19,920 bases of DNA from JBAVEL01 sp049587715 (GCA_049587715.1 JBAVEL010000168.1:1-19920), one strand, 5' to 3'. Shown: positions 1-7,829, counted from the stretch's first letter. Numbers and translations: made by a program. Notes: generated from the letters alone by a model not told the origin.

Positions 1-630
1 GGCCACATCCTGGGCGGAGAACTTCCAGCTCTTGCGGGGATCCTCTATCCGCTCCAGGAAGCGCTTCCTCTGCTCTTCGCGCGAGACGTTCAGGAACAGC
101 TTCACCACCTGCACACCGTTCCGCACCAGGTAGCGCTCCACGGCGTTGATGTCCTCGAACCGTCGCCGCCAGAGGTCCGCCCCGCGCGGGCCGGGGGGGA
201 GCCGCTGACCCTTCAGCAGCTCCGGGTGCACCCGCACCACCAGCACTTCCTCATAGTAGGACCTGTTGAAGATGCCGATTCTTCCCCGCTCGGGAAGGCG
301 CGCCAGACAGCGCCAGAGAAAATCGTGATCCAGCTCCTCCGCCGAGGGTGCCTTGAAGCTGAACACCTGGCAGCCCGCGGGATTCACCCCCGACATCACG
401 TGCTTGATCACGCCGTCCTTCCCCGAGGCATCCATCCCCTGGACAATCACCAGCACCGCATACCGGTTGTCCGCATAGAGAAGCTCCTGGAGATCCGCCA
501 GCCGTTCCACGTTCTTCCTGAGCTGAGGCTCCGCATCCTCCTTCCTGCGGAACTTCCCCGTATCTCCGGGGTTCCACCGGGAGAGGCGGAAGCCTCCTCC
601 CGGCGGGACCGTATAGGGTCTGGTGTCCAT
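1..630 (-). CDS. PPK2-family polyphosphate kinase / polyphosphate:nucleotide phosphotransferase (3' end outside window)
   Basis: Translating the minus strand from the ATG at 630 gives 210 residues with no stop, so the C-terminus lies beyond base 1. Residues 65-73 read GMDASGKDG, the Walker-A-like loop of PPK2 enzymes. They are followed by HVMSGVNPAG, the FKAPSAEELDHDFLWR block, and NRSYYEEVL, which carries the Walker-B/lid arginine and tyrosines. Near the window edge come KLFLNVSREEQ and SWKFSAQD, also family hallmarks. PPK2 proteins transfer phosphate between polyphosphate and nucleotides in the cytoplasm. The 'DASGKDG' form most resembles class III enzymes that phosphorylate AMP and ADP, but the class is inference. 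A GGGAGG ribosome site lies 8 bases before the ATG. The gene is divergent from the SPOR lipoproteins. Confidence 0.9.
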   Translation of the reverse strand, partial: MDTRPYTVPPGGGFRLSRWNPGDTGKFRRKEDAEPQLRKNVERLADLQELLYADNRYAVLVIVQGMDASGKDGVIKHVMSGVNPAGCQVFSFKAPSAEELDHDFLWRCLARLPERGRIGIFNRSYYEEVLVVRVHPELLKGQRLPPGPRGADLWRRRFEDINAVERYLVRNGVQVVKLFLNVSREEQRKRFLERIEDPRKSWKFSAQDVA

Positions 631-651
631 GGTCTGAGCCTCCCGGGCTGG

Positions 652-679
652 TTGCATTTGGCTTTGATTCGGTTATATT
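652..679 (+). promoter_or_regulatory. Sigma70-type promoter for the SPOR lipoprotein pair
   Basis: TTGCAT (652-657) is separated by 16 bases from TATATT (674-679), in a short A+T-rich island inside otherwise G+C-rich DNA. A start near 686 would leave a leader of about 18 bases before the ATG at 704. The same TTGC-type -35 recurs upstream of several other genes here. On the opposite strand a TATAAC overlaps the same -10 and could serve the divergent ppk2, but no convincing -35 accompanies it. Confidence 0.6.
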
Positions 680-703
680 CCCGTCTTGAGCGGGAGAAAC
701 CCA

Positions 704-1174
704 ATGCCTGTGAGCATGTACCGGTCCATTGCCTGGATCTCCCTGGCGGGAATCCTCCTCCTGGCGGGGTGTGGATCCGGAGAGGAAGCCCGCAGGGAAG
801 CGCCTCCCCCGGAGGTCGCCCCCGCGCCTCCCCCCGACACCCTGCTCCACTTCGAGACACGGACAGACACCCTGAGCGCCGCCCTCCCCCGCGTCGCGGC
901 TGAAACCCCGCCCGATACGGGGAGTCCGGCCCTCCGGTTCATGGTGCAGGTGGGAGCATTCCGCAATCCCGCCAACGCCGACCGGCTCCGGCACCTCACC
1001 CGCAGCCGGTGCGACATGACGGTCATGAACAACTACGACGCGGGGCTGGGACTGTATCAGATCCGGATCGGTTTCTTCGAGACATACGAAGCCGCCGCAG
1101 TGTTCCGCACCCGGCTCCGCGCCGACCATCCGGGGGAGTATCGTGACGCATGGATCGTAGGACTGCCCCGCTGA
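704..1174 (+). CDS. SPOR-domain lipoprotein (first of a tandem pair)
   Basis: This is a 156-residue protein from the ATG at 704, preceded by GGGAGA with a 6-base spacer. An upstream in-frame TTG at 686 lacks such a site. A hydrophobic signal peptide ends in the lipobox LLAGC, with Cys23 the likely lipidated residue. Next comes a Pro/Ala/Glu-rich linker (about residues 25-70) and then a SPOR fold from FMVQVGAF (about residue 77) to the final DAWIV. SPOR domains bind denuded glycan strands of septal peptidoglycan, so a role at the cell envelope or division site is likely but inferred. It is the first gene of a pair, and its last codons overlap the start of the next gene by 25 bases. Close function within the SPOR group cannot be told from sequence. 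Confidence 0.82.
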   Translation: MPVSMYRSIAWISLAGILLLAGCGSGEEARREAPPPEVAPAPPPDTLLHFETRTDTLSAALPRVAAETPPDTGSPALRFMVQVGAFRNPANADRLRHLTRSRCDMTVMNNYDAGLGLYQIRIGFFETYEAAAVFRTRLRADHPGEYRDAWIVGLPR

Positions 1175-1680
1175 TCCTGGCCCTCGGAGGGTGGCTCCTC
1201 GCAGGGTGCGGTTCCCTGGAGGAAACCCGGAGCGGCGAGGCCGCCTCGCGCGCCGAGATCCTGGAGCACGAGCGGAGTTTTCGCCCGTCCGAAGCGGAGC
1301 CCGATCCCCTCTCGGGTCTGGATACCGCAAGGGGAGCGCACGGAGGGGGGCGTGAGATCTCCCCGGGTGCCCGGCCCGCCCCCGACTCCATTCTCACCCC
1401 CGGGTTCAGGGTGCAGGTGCTCACCACCACGGACATCGACCGGGCCCAGGCCCTGCAGGCCGCGCTGGAGGGAGAGTTTCCCGAACACTGGTTCTACCTG
1501 AGTTTCGATCAGCCCACCTACAAGCTGCGCGCCGGAGATTTCGCCGCGCGCTACGAGGCGGACCGCTTCGTCCAGATCCTCAAGCTCCGGGGCCATCCCG
1601 ACGCATGGATCGTGCCCGACCGCATACGGCGGAACCCGCCCCCCCGCCCCGCGCCGCCGCCTCCCGAGGATATCCGGTAG
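1150..1680 (+). CDS. SPOR-domain lipoprotein (second of a tandem pair)
   Basis: This is a 176-residue protein starting at an ATG inside the last codons of the preceding gene. The signal peptide ends in the lipobox LLAGC, with Cys20 as the predicted lipid anchor. A long acidic, Gly/Pro-rich linker follows. A SPOR-like domain runs from FRVQVLTTTDID (about residue 86) to PDAWIVPDR, and the protein ends in a Pro/Arg-rich tail. The domain layout and the shared DAWIV ending suggest it arose by duplication with its neighbour. It probably binds peptidoglycan from a membrane anchor. No separate ribosome site is clear, so translation is likely coupled to the first gene. Its stop codon lies 2 bases from the stop of the convergent Big_5 lipoprotein. 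Confidence 0.8.
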   Translation: MDRRTAPLILALGGWLLAGCGSLEETRSGEAASRAEILEHERSFRPSEAEPDPLSGLDTARGAHGGGREISPGARPAPDSILTPGFRVQVLTTTDIDRAQALQAALEGEFPEHWFYLSFDQPTYKLRAGDFAARYEADRFVQILKLRGHPDAWIVPDRIRRNPPPRPAPPPPEDIR

Positions 1681-1682
1681 GC

Positions 1683-3509
1683 CTACGGCAGCCGGAGCAG
1701 CACCCCCTCCACGGCCCATCGGGCCCTCACCCGCAGCGTGTCGGGAAGCACCGCAAACCGCTCTGAAGGCGCCCAGGGGAAGGGATTTCCGCGCGTAAAG
1801 GCGCCCGAGCCGTCTTCATCCCGGAAGACATCCAGAACGTAGCGCCCTTCGGGAAGGCGATCCGCCCGGAAGCGGCCCCCGTGAGGGGTGCGGAGTATCA
1901 CGGGATCCGCCTGCGCCCCCACCCGCCGGATGCTGATGATGAGATCCCCCCCCGCCGCGCTCTCCCGCTCATCCAGCACCGTCCCCTCGATGCTCCCCGT
2001 GGAGCGCGCATCCAGTATCCTGAACCTGATCACCCGCGTGGAGTCCCCCGCCCTGTTGCCCGATGCATCCCGCACCAGAGTGCTGTCCACGCGGAGGCGA
2101 TGCCAGGCCCCCCCCGGGGGCTCTTCCCTGAACCCCACGGCCAGATCCGACGCCGTGAGCCACTCCGTCCTGAGGATGAGAGACCGTTCCTCGGTGTCCG
2201 TCACCCTGAGTGCCCGCTCCGCCTCCTCATGCCGCACCGGCTCGGAAAAAGAAACCAGGACTCGCCTGGCGGGGGGCCATCCATCGCTGCTGTCTGCGAG
2301 ACCGGGAATGCGGAACATGGGACGGACCGTGTCCCTCACCGAAGCGCCCGTGAGGAGCGCGCTGTCGTGGAGCGTGTCCACGGGATTCCCGCTCCGGTCC
2401 TTCAGCCCCCGGGCGCTCACACGGTAGACCCTCCCCGTATCCAGGATGCCGCCCCCGAGGTCCGCCCCTGCGGGATGCCAGAGGGAAAGAGAACCCGTCC
2501 AGGGACCCGTATCGGCCCCCGAGGATGAGTCCGTCACCCGGAAGGCGGCACCGGCCAGCGATGCCGTATCCAGGGGCTCGCTGAAACGCAGGATGATCCT
2601 CCCCGGCCCCGCCTCTTCCGCGGATGTCACAAAGGGCCCCGCGGTATCCTCCACCGCGATCCGGAAGTTCCACTTCCGGCCCGCGGGCTCTTCCCCCCCC
2701 GCGGCGGGGTCCCCCGGCAGCACCCCCACGCCGTCCATCTGCCTGTTGTAGAGGAGATCCTTGTACTCGTCCCGCACGGCAATCAGGCGGTAGGTTCCCG
2801 GGGCGATGTGCGAAAGCCGGAAACGGCCGCCTTCCCCCGTCTGCGTGATGTAGTCGGGTTTCCGGAGGGATGGATTCAGGGTGTCTGCCCCCGCGAGCCT
2901 GTAGGCGAATATCATCACTCCCTCGGGACGGTCGTCCCAGACCCTCCCTTCCAGGAACCCCCTGTCGATGGAATCCCCCGTGGAGAACGCCAGGGTGTAG
3001 GCCGAGGCCATCCGGTTCCGGGCCCGCACATCCCTGACGTCGGTTCCGATGTTCAACACATACGTGGTGGAGGGGCGGAGGGTGTCGGGAAAGCGCATCT
3101 CCACCTCCGTCCCGCTCCAGGAGAACTCGGGACTCCCCAGGAAGGGCGAGATGAATATGGACTCCTCCAGAGAGCGCCGGTCCACATACTCGTTGAACTC
3201 GATGCTGATGTGGTCTGCGGCAACCCGCACGGCGTTGGAATCGGGGAAGGCCGCGACCACATGCGGGGGCTCGGAATCCACGGGGCCGCCGGGGGGTGGA
3301 AGCTGGCCGGCGCACCCCGCCGCCAGGAGAACCCCCCATCCCGCCGCGAGGCCCCAGAAAAAGGAATCCCGGATGGAACCATTTCCCCGCGCCCGGCGTT
3401 GAGGAGTGTGGATGGATTTTGAGGTCCGTCCGGACTGTGTGATGGCGATGATGTCGTGATGATGGTGGGTCATAGCGACGACAGGTCCGGGCGGACCTTT
3501 TTTTCTCAT
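1683..3509 (-). CDS. Big_5 (SbsA-type Ig-like) domain lipoprotein
   Basis: The reading frame has 608 codons from the ATG at 3509, which overlaps the mltG stop as ATGA. A second in-frame ATG is codon 13. The hydrophobic stretch FFWGLAAGWGVLLAAGC ends in a lipobox at Cys66, followed by QLPPPGGPVDSEPP. The same Cys-(x)n-GGP-x-D-x-x-PP opening is typical of a Bacteroidota family of Ig-like lipoproteins. A Big_5 domain (about 77-180) follows, then a carboxypeptidase-regulatory-like beta domain (about 185-260, GRFRLSHIAPGTYRL). Two more Ig-like repeats have the 'RF/SFSEPL/V' signature (about 290-490), and a second GRFRADRLPEGRYVL domain comes near the C-terminus. It is probably an exported surface or periplasmic protein of unknown function, and the last gene of the tsaD operon. 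The leader before the signal peptide is abnormally long, so the true start is unsure. Confidence 0.78.
   Translation of the reverse strand: MRKKGPPGPVVAMTHHHHDIIAITQSGRTSKSIHTPQRRARGNGSIRDSFFWGLAAGWGVLLAAGCAGQLPPPGGPVDSEPPHVVAAFPDSNAVRVAADHISIEFNEYVDRRSLEESIFISPFLGSPEFSWSGTEVEMRFPDTLRPSTTYVLNIGTDVRDVRARNRMASAYTLAFSTGDSIDRGFLEGRVWDDRPEGVMIFAYRLAGADTLNPSLRKPDYITQTGEGGRFRLSHIAPGTYRLIAVRDEYKDLLYNRQMDGVGVLPGDPAAGGEEPAGRKWNFRIAVEDTAGPFVTSAEEAGPGRIILRFSEPLDTASLAGAAFRVTDSSSGADTGPWTGSLSLWHPAGADLGGGILDTGRVYRVSARGLKDRSGNPVDTLHDSALLTGASVRDTVRPMFRIPGLADSSDGWPPARRVLVSFSEPVRHEEAERALRVTDTEERSLILRTEWLTASDLAVGFREEPPGGAWHRLRVDSTLVRDASGNRAGDSTRVIRFRILDARSTGSIEGTVLDERESAAGGDLIISIRRVGAQADPVILRTPHGGRFRADRLPEGRYVLDVFRDEDGSGAFTRGNPFPWAPSERFAVLPDTLRVRARWAVEGVLLRLP
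3483..3504 (+). terminator. Intrinsic-terminator-like hairpin, plus strand, antisense to the mltG/Big_5 junction
   Basis: AGGTCC (3483-3488) pairs with GGACCT (3493-3498) around a GGGC loop, and the T-run spans 3498-3504. The shape is that of a Rho-independent terminator for plus-strand transcription, although both flanking genes run on the minus strand. It may stop antisense transcripts or be fortuitous. In the minus-strand mRNA the hairpin follows an A-run within the first codons of the Big_5 gene. Confidence 0.5.
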
Positions 3510-4555
3510 CCCTGCCCGCTCTTGGTGAGCGCGGCCTCCGCCGCCTTCCGCCTCCCCGCCCTGTACCGGGAGACGTTCTTCCTGTGCTCCGTATAGGTGG
3601 TGCTGAACCTGTGCCCTCCCCGGCCGTCCGCCACGAAGTAGAGATAGCTGTGGCGCGCAGGCCAGAGGGCCGCCCGGATGGCCTCCCTCCCCGGGTTGTT
3701 CACAGGCCCCGGAGGCAGACCCCGCCGCATGTACGTGTTGTAGGGGTGGTCCCGTTTCAGGTCCGCATACAGAACCCTCCGGGGTCCCTCTTCAAACATG
3801 AACTGCACGGACGGATCCGCCTGGAGCCGCATCCCCTTCCGGAGCCGGTTATGATAGACCCCGGCCACAAGACCCCTCTCCTCGGGAAGTGACGCCTCCC
3901 CCTCCACCAGCGAGGCCATGGTGATCGCCTGGTGCACCGACCAGCCGAACCCGCGCGCCCGCGCGGCAAGCGAGTCGGTGAAGAAGCGCGTGAACTCCCG
4001 CACCAGGCGGCTGGCCACCTCCCGCTCATCCGGCTGCCAGTCGAAGAAGTAGGTCTCGGGCATGAGATACCCCTCCAGGGAGCCGGCCGTGACCCCGAGG
4101 GAGGCGGCAAAGGAGCTGTCGGAGACCAGCCGCACAAACGCGGCCGAGTCCGCTCCGAGCACCCGGGAAAGAATGCGCGCCTGAGCCCGGGAGCGGAGCC
4201 CCTCGGGGAGCGTGACGGGAAGGCGCACAACATTCCTCCCCTCCCGGAGAGAAAGAAAGATGTCGGTGTTGGACATCCGCCTGGAGAACCTGTACCGCCC
4301 CACCCTGATCCGCTCCGTCCCCCCCCGGATGCGGGCCACAAACACAAACCCCGCCCGGCTCCGGATGAGTCCCGCCTTCTCCAGGGAGTCCGCCACGCGC
4401 GAGAAACCCGATCCCCGGGAGACGGTGATCATCCTCTCCTCCCCGTCGGGACCATTGGCACCGTAGAAGAGGTCAGAGAGAAAAAAACCCGCCGCCCCTA
4501 CCAGGACCACGGCACCCAGCGTGATCCACAGCCCCGATCTTCGCCCCCCGATCAT
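3506..4555 (-). CDS. mltG: Endolytic peptidoglycan transglycosylase MltG (YceG-like)
   Basis: This 349-residue protein cleaves nascent glycan strands at the inner membrane and so sets glycan length. A transmembrane anchor spans about residues 9-27. A LysM-like region follows (ITVSRGSGFSRVADSLEKAGLI). The catalytic domain shows EGYLMPETYFF, then SLVEGEAS with the catalytic glutamate at 218, LQADPSVQF, and YNTYMRRGLPPGPVNNPG with a late YLYFVADGRGGHRFS block. The start at 4555 is chosen over an upstream ATG because its ATGA overlaps the preceding stop and a strong GGAGGGGG site sits just before it. It is translationally coupled to the yfhO-like gene above and the Big_5 lipoprotein below. All recognised catalytic blocks are intact. 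Confidence 0.93.
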   Translation of the reverse strand: MIGGRRSGLWITLGAVVLVGAAGFFLSDLFYGANGPDGEERMITVSRGSGFSRVADSLEKAGLIRSRAGFVFVARIRGGTERIRVGRYRFSRRMSNTDIFLSLREGRNVVRLPVTLPEGLRSRAQARILSRVLGADSAAFVRLVSDSSFAASLGVTAGSLEGYLMPETYFFDWQPDEREVASRLVREFTRFFTDSLAARARGFGWSVHQAITMASLVEGEASLPEERGLVAGVYHNRLRKGMRLQADPSVQFMFEEGPRRVLYADLKRDHPYNTYMRRGLPPGPVNNPGREAIRAALWPARHSYLYFVADGRGGHRFSTTYTEHRKNVSRYRAGRRKAAEAALTKSGQG

Positions 4556-6792
4556 TTCCCCCTCCGGAAGCCGAAGAGCATGCACCCCAGGAGAATCCCC
4601 GAAGCCGCCCCGCTCAGGATGAGGCCCCTCCGGAAGGGCTCCGATTCAAACAGGAACTCCACCCTCTGCTCCCCCGGGGGGAGCACCACCGCCCGCTGGC
4701 AGAGGTTGGCCCTCAGAACCCGCAGGGGTTTCCCATCCGACTCGGCCCTCCATCCGGGGTACCATGTATCCGAGAGAACCAGAATGCCCCCACGTTCCGA
4801 CCGGACGGAAAGAGCGATGCGGTTGGCCGATTCCTCTTCGATGCGGACCTCCCCCCCTTCTCCCCGGGCCCCGGCGCCCGCCGCGTCGTGAAGGATCACC
4901 TCCCTGTCGGGTTCAAAACCCTCCGATGTCAGAATCCGCATGGCCTCCGCATCCGACCCCGCAGGGAGCGGCACCGAAGCCAGGAACGCTCTCGGGAGCG
5001 CCGCCGGGTTCCTGTAGAGGAACACCCCCCGCGGGGCTTCCATCGGCTCATAGGTCGGCTCCTTCACGGGCCAGGGAGAGACCACGTATTTCACGCTGAA
5101 GAGGTTCATGAGCCGGAGGAAGAGGGGGCCGGGCAGAAACTCCCCTCCTCCGAGAGAGGCCGTCTTCAGAATAAGCCCGCTCCGGTTCTGGTCCCCCCAG
5201 ATCTCCACAAGCTGATTGGGGGTGAGCTGGGCGTATCCGTTCGGGCTGGAAAGGCCCCAGAGCACATGAATCCCCGGCTGGAGGAACTCCCTCTGCCTGA
5301 TGTATGGGCCGAGGTCCCCCTGCCATCCCCGGGCCGCCGCAAACGCCGCCTTGTGGGTTTCGCTTCCGCCCGTGGAGAATACCCGGAAGTGGGTCGTGTC
5401 CCTTCCGAGGATGGAGGCGGTGGAGGGGGGCGTGCGCCAGATATCCAGGTCCACCACGGGGTTCTGCCGCATCTGGACAAGAAGAAGGTCTCCCAGAACC
5501 AGCGCCGCCATCACACCCCCGGCGATCCCTGAGCGGGAATGCCCTTTGCGGGCCGCCCTCTCCGCAAGGGTCTTCACTCCCTGTGCCGCCAGCAGGGCGA
5601 GGCCCGCGTTCACAACAAAGAGAAACCTTGTGGGAAACCTGAAATACTCCATCCCCGGCACAAAGCGCCAGGCCCACTCATGAAGCGGCGTGGCGGGCCC
5701 GAGGACCATGAGGTAGCTCACGGCGGCAGCCGCCGCGAAAAACCGCACATGCCACAGGCGCCTGTTGAGGGCGAGCCCCAGAAGGGCAAGCACCATCGTC
5801 GTTGCGCCCGCGTAGCCGTAGTCCTCCCAGAAAATCCCCGTCCCCCTGTATGTTGCGTTTCCGATGTCCCCCCGGCCGTACGCCCAGAAGAGGTTCACCC
5901 AGTCGGCGGGATCATAGGCATAGCCCGAGGCATAGTCCAGGGAAATCCCTCCCGCCCGTTGGGAGAGACCCACCAGCTCATAGGTGGGGAGTATCTGAAC
6001 CGCGGCCAGAGCCCCACCCAGAATGAGCGCACCCAAGAGAAGAAGCACTGCGGGGCTGAGGATCGCGGCGGAGAACCTTCTGAGATGTCCCTCCTTCGGG
6101 GCGCCCCTCCGGGGGGCGGCATGGGGGCGCAGGTTCGCCGCCCGCGCCACTGCGTAGGCCCCGTACACGAGAGCCGAGTAGTACGCGGTCTGGGCGTGCC
6201 CGGCCAGAATCTGGAGCCCGAACACAAGGCCCGAGCCCGCCGCGTAGCGGAGCATGAGCCGCCGGGTGGGGGCCGTGAGGGCCTTTTCCATGAACAGAAG
6301 CCCGAAGGGAAACAGCGACACGGTGGCTGTCATGCTCAGGTGTTTCAGGTGCGCCACCATGAAACCGCCGTAGGCGAATGCAATCCCCGCGGCCATGCTC
6401 CCTGAGGCGCCCGATCCCATCTGGCGGGCATACAGATACAATCCCCAGGCCGCCGCAAGCAGGGTCAGGAGGATGGAGATGTTCAGTGCCGTCCAGGGGG
6501 ACACGAGGCCGTAGAGCAGCAGGTTCGGGGGGTAGCAGAGCCCCGACTCGGATCGGGCCACCAGCGGAAACCCCCCGTACACGGGCGGATACCAGAGGGG
6601 AAACTCGCCCTGCTGGAGCCGCTCTCCCAGAAAGAACCGGTAGGGGAAGGCATCGTTCATCAGATCGCTGGTGAAGATGTCGTCCGTCAGGATCACCCCC
6701 TGCATGGTGACAAGGGGCCAGTAGGGAGCCAGAACGGCAAGCGCCAGAAGGAGAAGCGGAACAAGGGTCCGGCCGGCTCGGGGCTCTCCCAT
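4552..6792 (-). CDS. YfhO-family polytopic membrane protein (GT-C-like)
   Basis: This is a 746-residue integral membrane protein. A first hydrophobic segment (about residues 10-30) is followed by an extracytoplasmic loop with TDDIFTSDLMNDAFP and GEFPLWYPPVYGG. The acidic pair and the PLW..P...G pattern are typical of YfhO and related GT-C-fold glycosyltransferases. Roughly ten further hydrophobic helices follow up to about residue 440, then a soluble C-terminal part. That part contains YPGWRAESDGKPLRVLRANLCQ and a PPGEQRVEF strand, as in YfhO proteins, before a last membrane helix near the end. Known family members act in lipid-linked sugar transfer to envelope polymers; the substrate here cannot be read from sequence. 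It starts 3 bases after the tsaD stop and its stop overlaps the mltG start. Confidence 0.88.
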   Translation of the reverse strand: MGEPRAGRTLVPLLLLALAVLAPYWPLVTMQGVILTDDIFTSDLMNDAFPYRFFLGERLQQGEFPLWYPPVYGGFPLVARSESGLCYPPNLLLYGLVSPWTALNISILLTLLAAAWGLYLYARQMGSGASGSMAAGIAFAYGGFMVAHLKHLSMTATVSLFPFGLLFMEKALTAPTRRLMLRYAAGSGLVFGLQILAGHAQTAYYSALVYGAYAVARAANLRPHAAPRRGAPKEGHLRRFSAAILSPAVLLLLGALILGGALAAVQILPTYELVGLSQRAGGISLDYASGYAYDPADWVNLFWAYGRGDIGNATYRGTGIFWEDYGYAGATTMVLALLGLALNRRLWHVRFFAAAAAVSYLMVLGPATPLHEWAWRFVPGMEYFRFPTRFLFVVNAGLALLAAQGVKTLAERAARKGHSRSGIAGGVMAALVLGDLLLVQMRQNPVVDLDIWRTPPSTASILGRDTTHFRVFSTGGSETHKAAFAAARGWQGDLGPYIRQREFLQPGIHVLWGLSSPNGYAQLTPNQLVEIWGDQNRSGLILKTASLGGGEFLPGPLFLRLMNLFSVKYVVSPWPVKEPTYEPMEAPRGVFLYRNPAALPRAFLASVPLPAGSDAEAMRILTSEGFEPDREVILHDAAGAGARGEGGEVRIEEESANRIALSVRSERGGILVLSDTWYPGWRAESDGKPLRVLRANLCQRAVVLPPGEQRVEFLFESEPFRRGLILSGAASGILLGCMLFGFRRGK
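4558..4565 (-). promoter_or_regulatory. Ribosome binding site that fixes the mltG start
   Basis: GGAGGGGG on the minus strand lies directly before the ATG at 4555 and within the last codons of the yfhO-like gene. It supports the 4555 start, which overlaps the upstream stop as ATGA, rather than the ATG ten codons earlier. Confidence 0.75.
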
Positions 6793-6795
6793 GGC

Positions 6796-7806
6796 CTACG
6801 CCGGCTCCAGCGCGGCCGCCGCCGGCGTGTCCAGGCCCGAAGCCATCCCGCGTGAGAGCCGCATCCATCCCACGTAGGCGATCATGGCGGCGTTGTCCAT
6901 ACAGTAGGAAAGCGGGGGGAAGGCCACCCGCAGGTGTTCACCCTCTGCACGCTTCATGAAGCGTTCCCTCAACCGGGAGTTGGCCGCCACCCCTCCCGCC
7001 ACTCCAATGCGCTTCACGCCCGAGCGGCGGGCGGCGTCGAATGTCTTCTCCTCCAGCACATCCACCACCGCTTCCTGGAATGAGGCGCAGATATCCGAAA
7101 GGGGGAGAACCTCCCCCGGGGGAGTCTTCCCCCCTTCCCTCTTTCGCAGGTAGTAGAGCACGGATGTCTTGACGCCGCTGAAGCTGAAGTCCAGTGTATC
7201 CCCCTCCAGGCGCGCGCGGGGAAACGGTATGGCCGCCTGATTCCCTCCCCGGGCCCTGCGGTCTATCGCGGGGCCCCCCGGGTAGCCCAGCCCCAGCATC
7301 TTGGCCACCTTGTCGAAGGCCTCCCCTGCGGCATCATCCCGCGTGCTCCCCAGGACCCTGTGCCCGAGGGGCTCGGAGGACAGAACAAGCATCGTGTGCC
7401 CCCCCGACACAATGAGCGTCAGGAACGGATACTCCGGCTGCTCCCCCTCCAGGAACCCCGAGTAAAGATGCCCTTCCATGTGGTTCACACCCGCAAAGGG
7501 GATTCCAAGGCCCCATGCCATGGCCTTTCCGAATGTGAGCCCCACAAGAAGGGCGCCCACGAGTCCCGGGCCCCGGGTGGCCGCGATGCCCGAGAGGTCC
7601 TCCTTCCGCACCCCCGCCGACCGGAGCGCCTCCCCCACGATGCCCGACAGCGTCTGCTGGTGGGCGCGGGAAGCCAGCTCGGGCACCACCCCCCCGTAGG
7701 CGCCGTGCACGAGCTGGGATGAGACAACGGACGAGAGCACCCGCCCGTCCCTCAGGACGGCGGCGCAGGTTTCGTCGCAGGATGTCTCGATGCCGAGGAT
7801 GAGCAT
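6796..7806 (-). CDS. tsaD: tRNA N6-threonylcarbamoyladenosine (t6A37) synthase catalytic subunit TsaD
   Basis: This 336-residue protein has a normal length for the family. With TsaB and TsaE, TsaD moves the threonylcarbamoyl group from its adenylate to A37 of ANN-decoding tRNAs in the cytoplasm. The protein opens with LGIETSCDET. It has the metal ligands His109 and His113 in NHMEGH, the nucleotide-site blocks VSGGHT and GEAFDKVAKMLGLGYPGGPAID, AGGVAANS, and the late Asp of CMDNAAMIA near residue 304. The ATG at 7806 is chosen over an upstream one because the family begins right at 'LGIETSCDE' and AAGGA precedes it. It is the first gene of the four-gene minus-strand operon. Confidence 0.95.
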   Translation of the reverse strand: MLILGIETSCDETCAAVLRDGRVLSSVVSSQLVHGAYGGVVPELASRAHQQTLSGIVGEALRSAGVRKEDLSGIAATRGPGLVGALLVGLTFGKAMAWGLGIPFAGVNHMEGHLYSGFLEGEQPEYPFLTLIVSGGHTMLVLSSEPLGHRVLGSTRDDAAGEAFDKVAKMLGLGYPGGPAIDRRARGGNQAAIPFPRARLEGDTLDFSFSGVKTSVLYYLRKREGGKTPPGEVLPLSDICASFQEAVVDVLEEKTFDAARRSGVKRIGVAGGVAANSRLRERFMKRAEGEHLRVAFPPLSYCMDNAAMIAYVGWMRLSRGMASGLDTPAAAALEPA

Positions 7807-7829
7807 GCAGGGTCCTTCAGGGTGAGAGG

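Noticed and set aside
251..1330. 359-codon minus-strand open frame across ppk2 and the SPOR genes
   Set aside because: It runs across the divergent promoter island and two SPOR genes; its residues are Gly/Arg-rich with no known motif.
2227..3339. 370-codon second frame on the minus strand within the Big_5 gene
   Set aside because: It overlaps the Ig-like domains in another frame and has the composition of a frame-shifted high-G+C gene.
3456..3470. MTHHHH start of the Big_5 frame looking like a His tag
   Set aside because: The CAC/CAT codons lie in a segment that looks non-coding, so the run is chance and not a vector trace; nothing else suggests cloning sequence.
5539..6405. 288-codon plus-strand open frame inside the yfhO-like gene
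   Set aside because: Antisense to a well-supported membrane protein, with no domain and no ribosome site.
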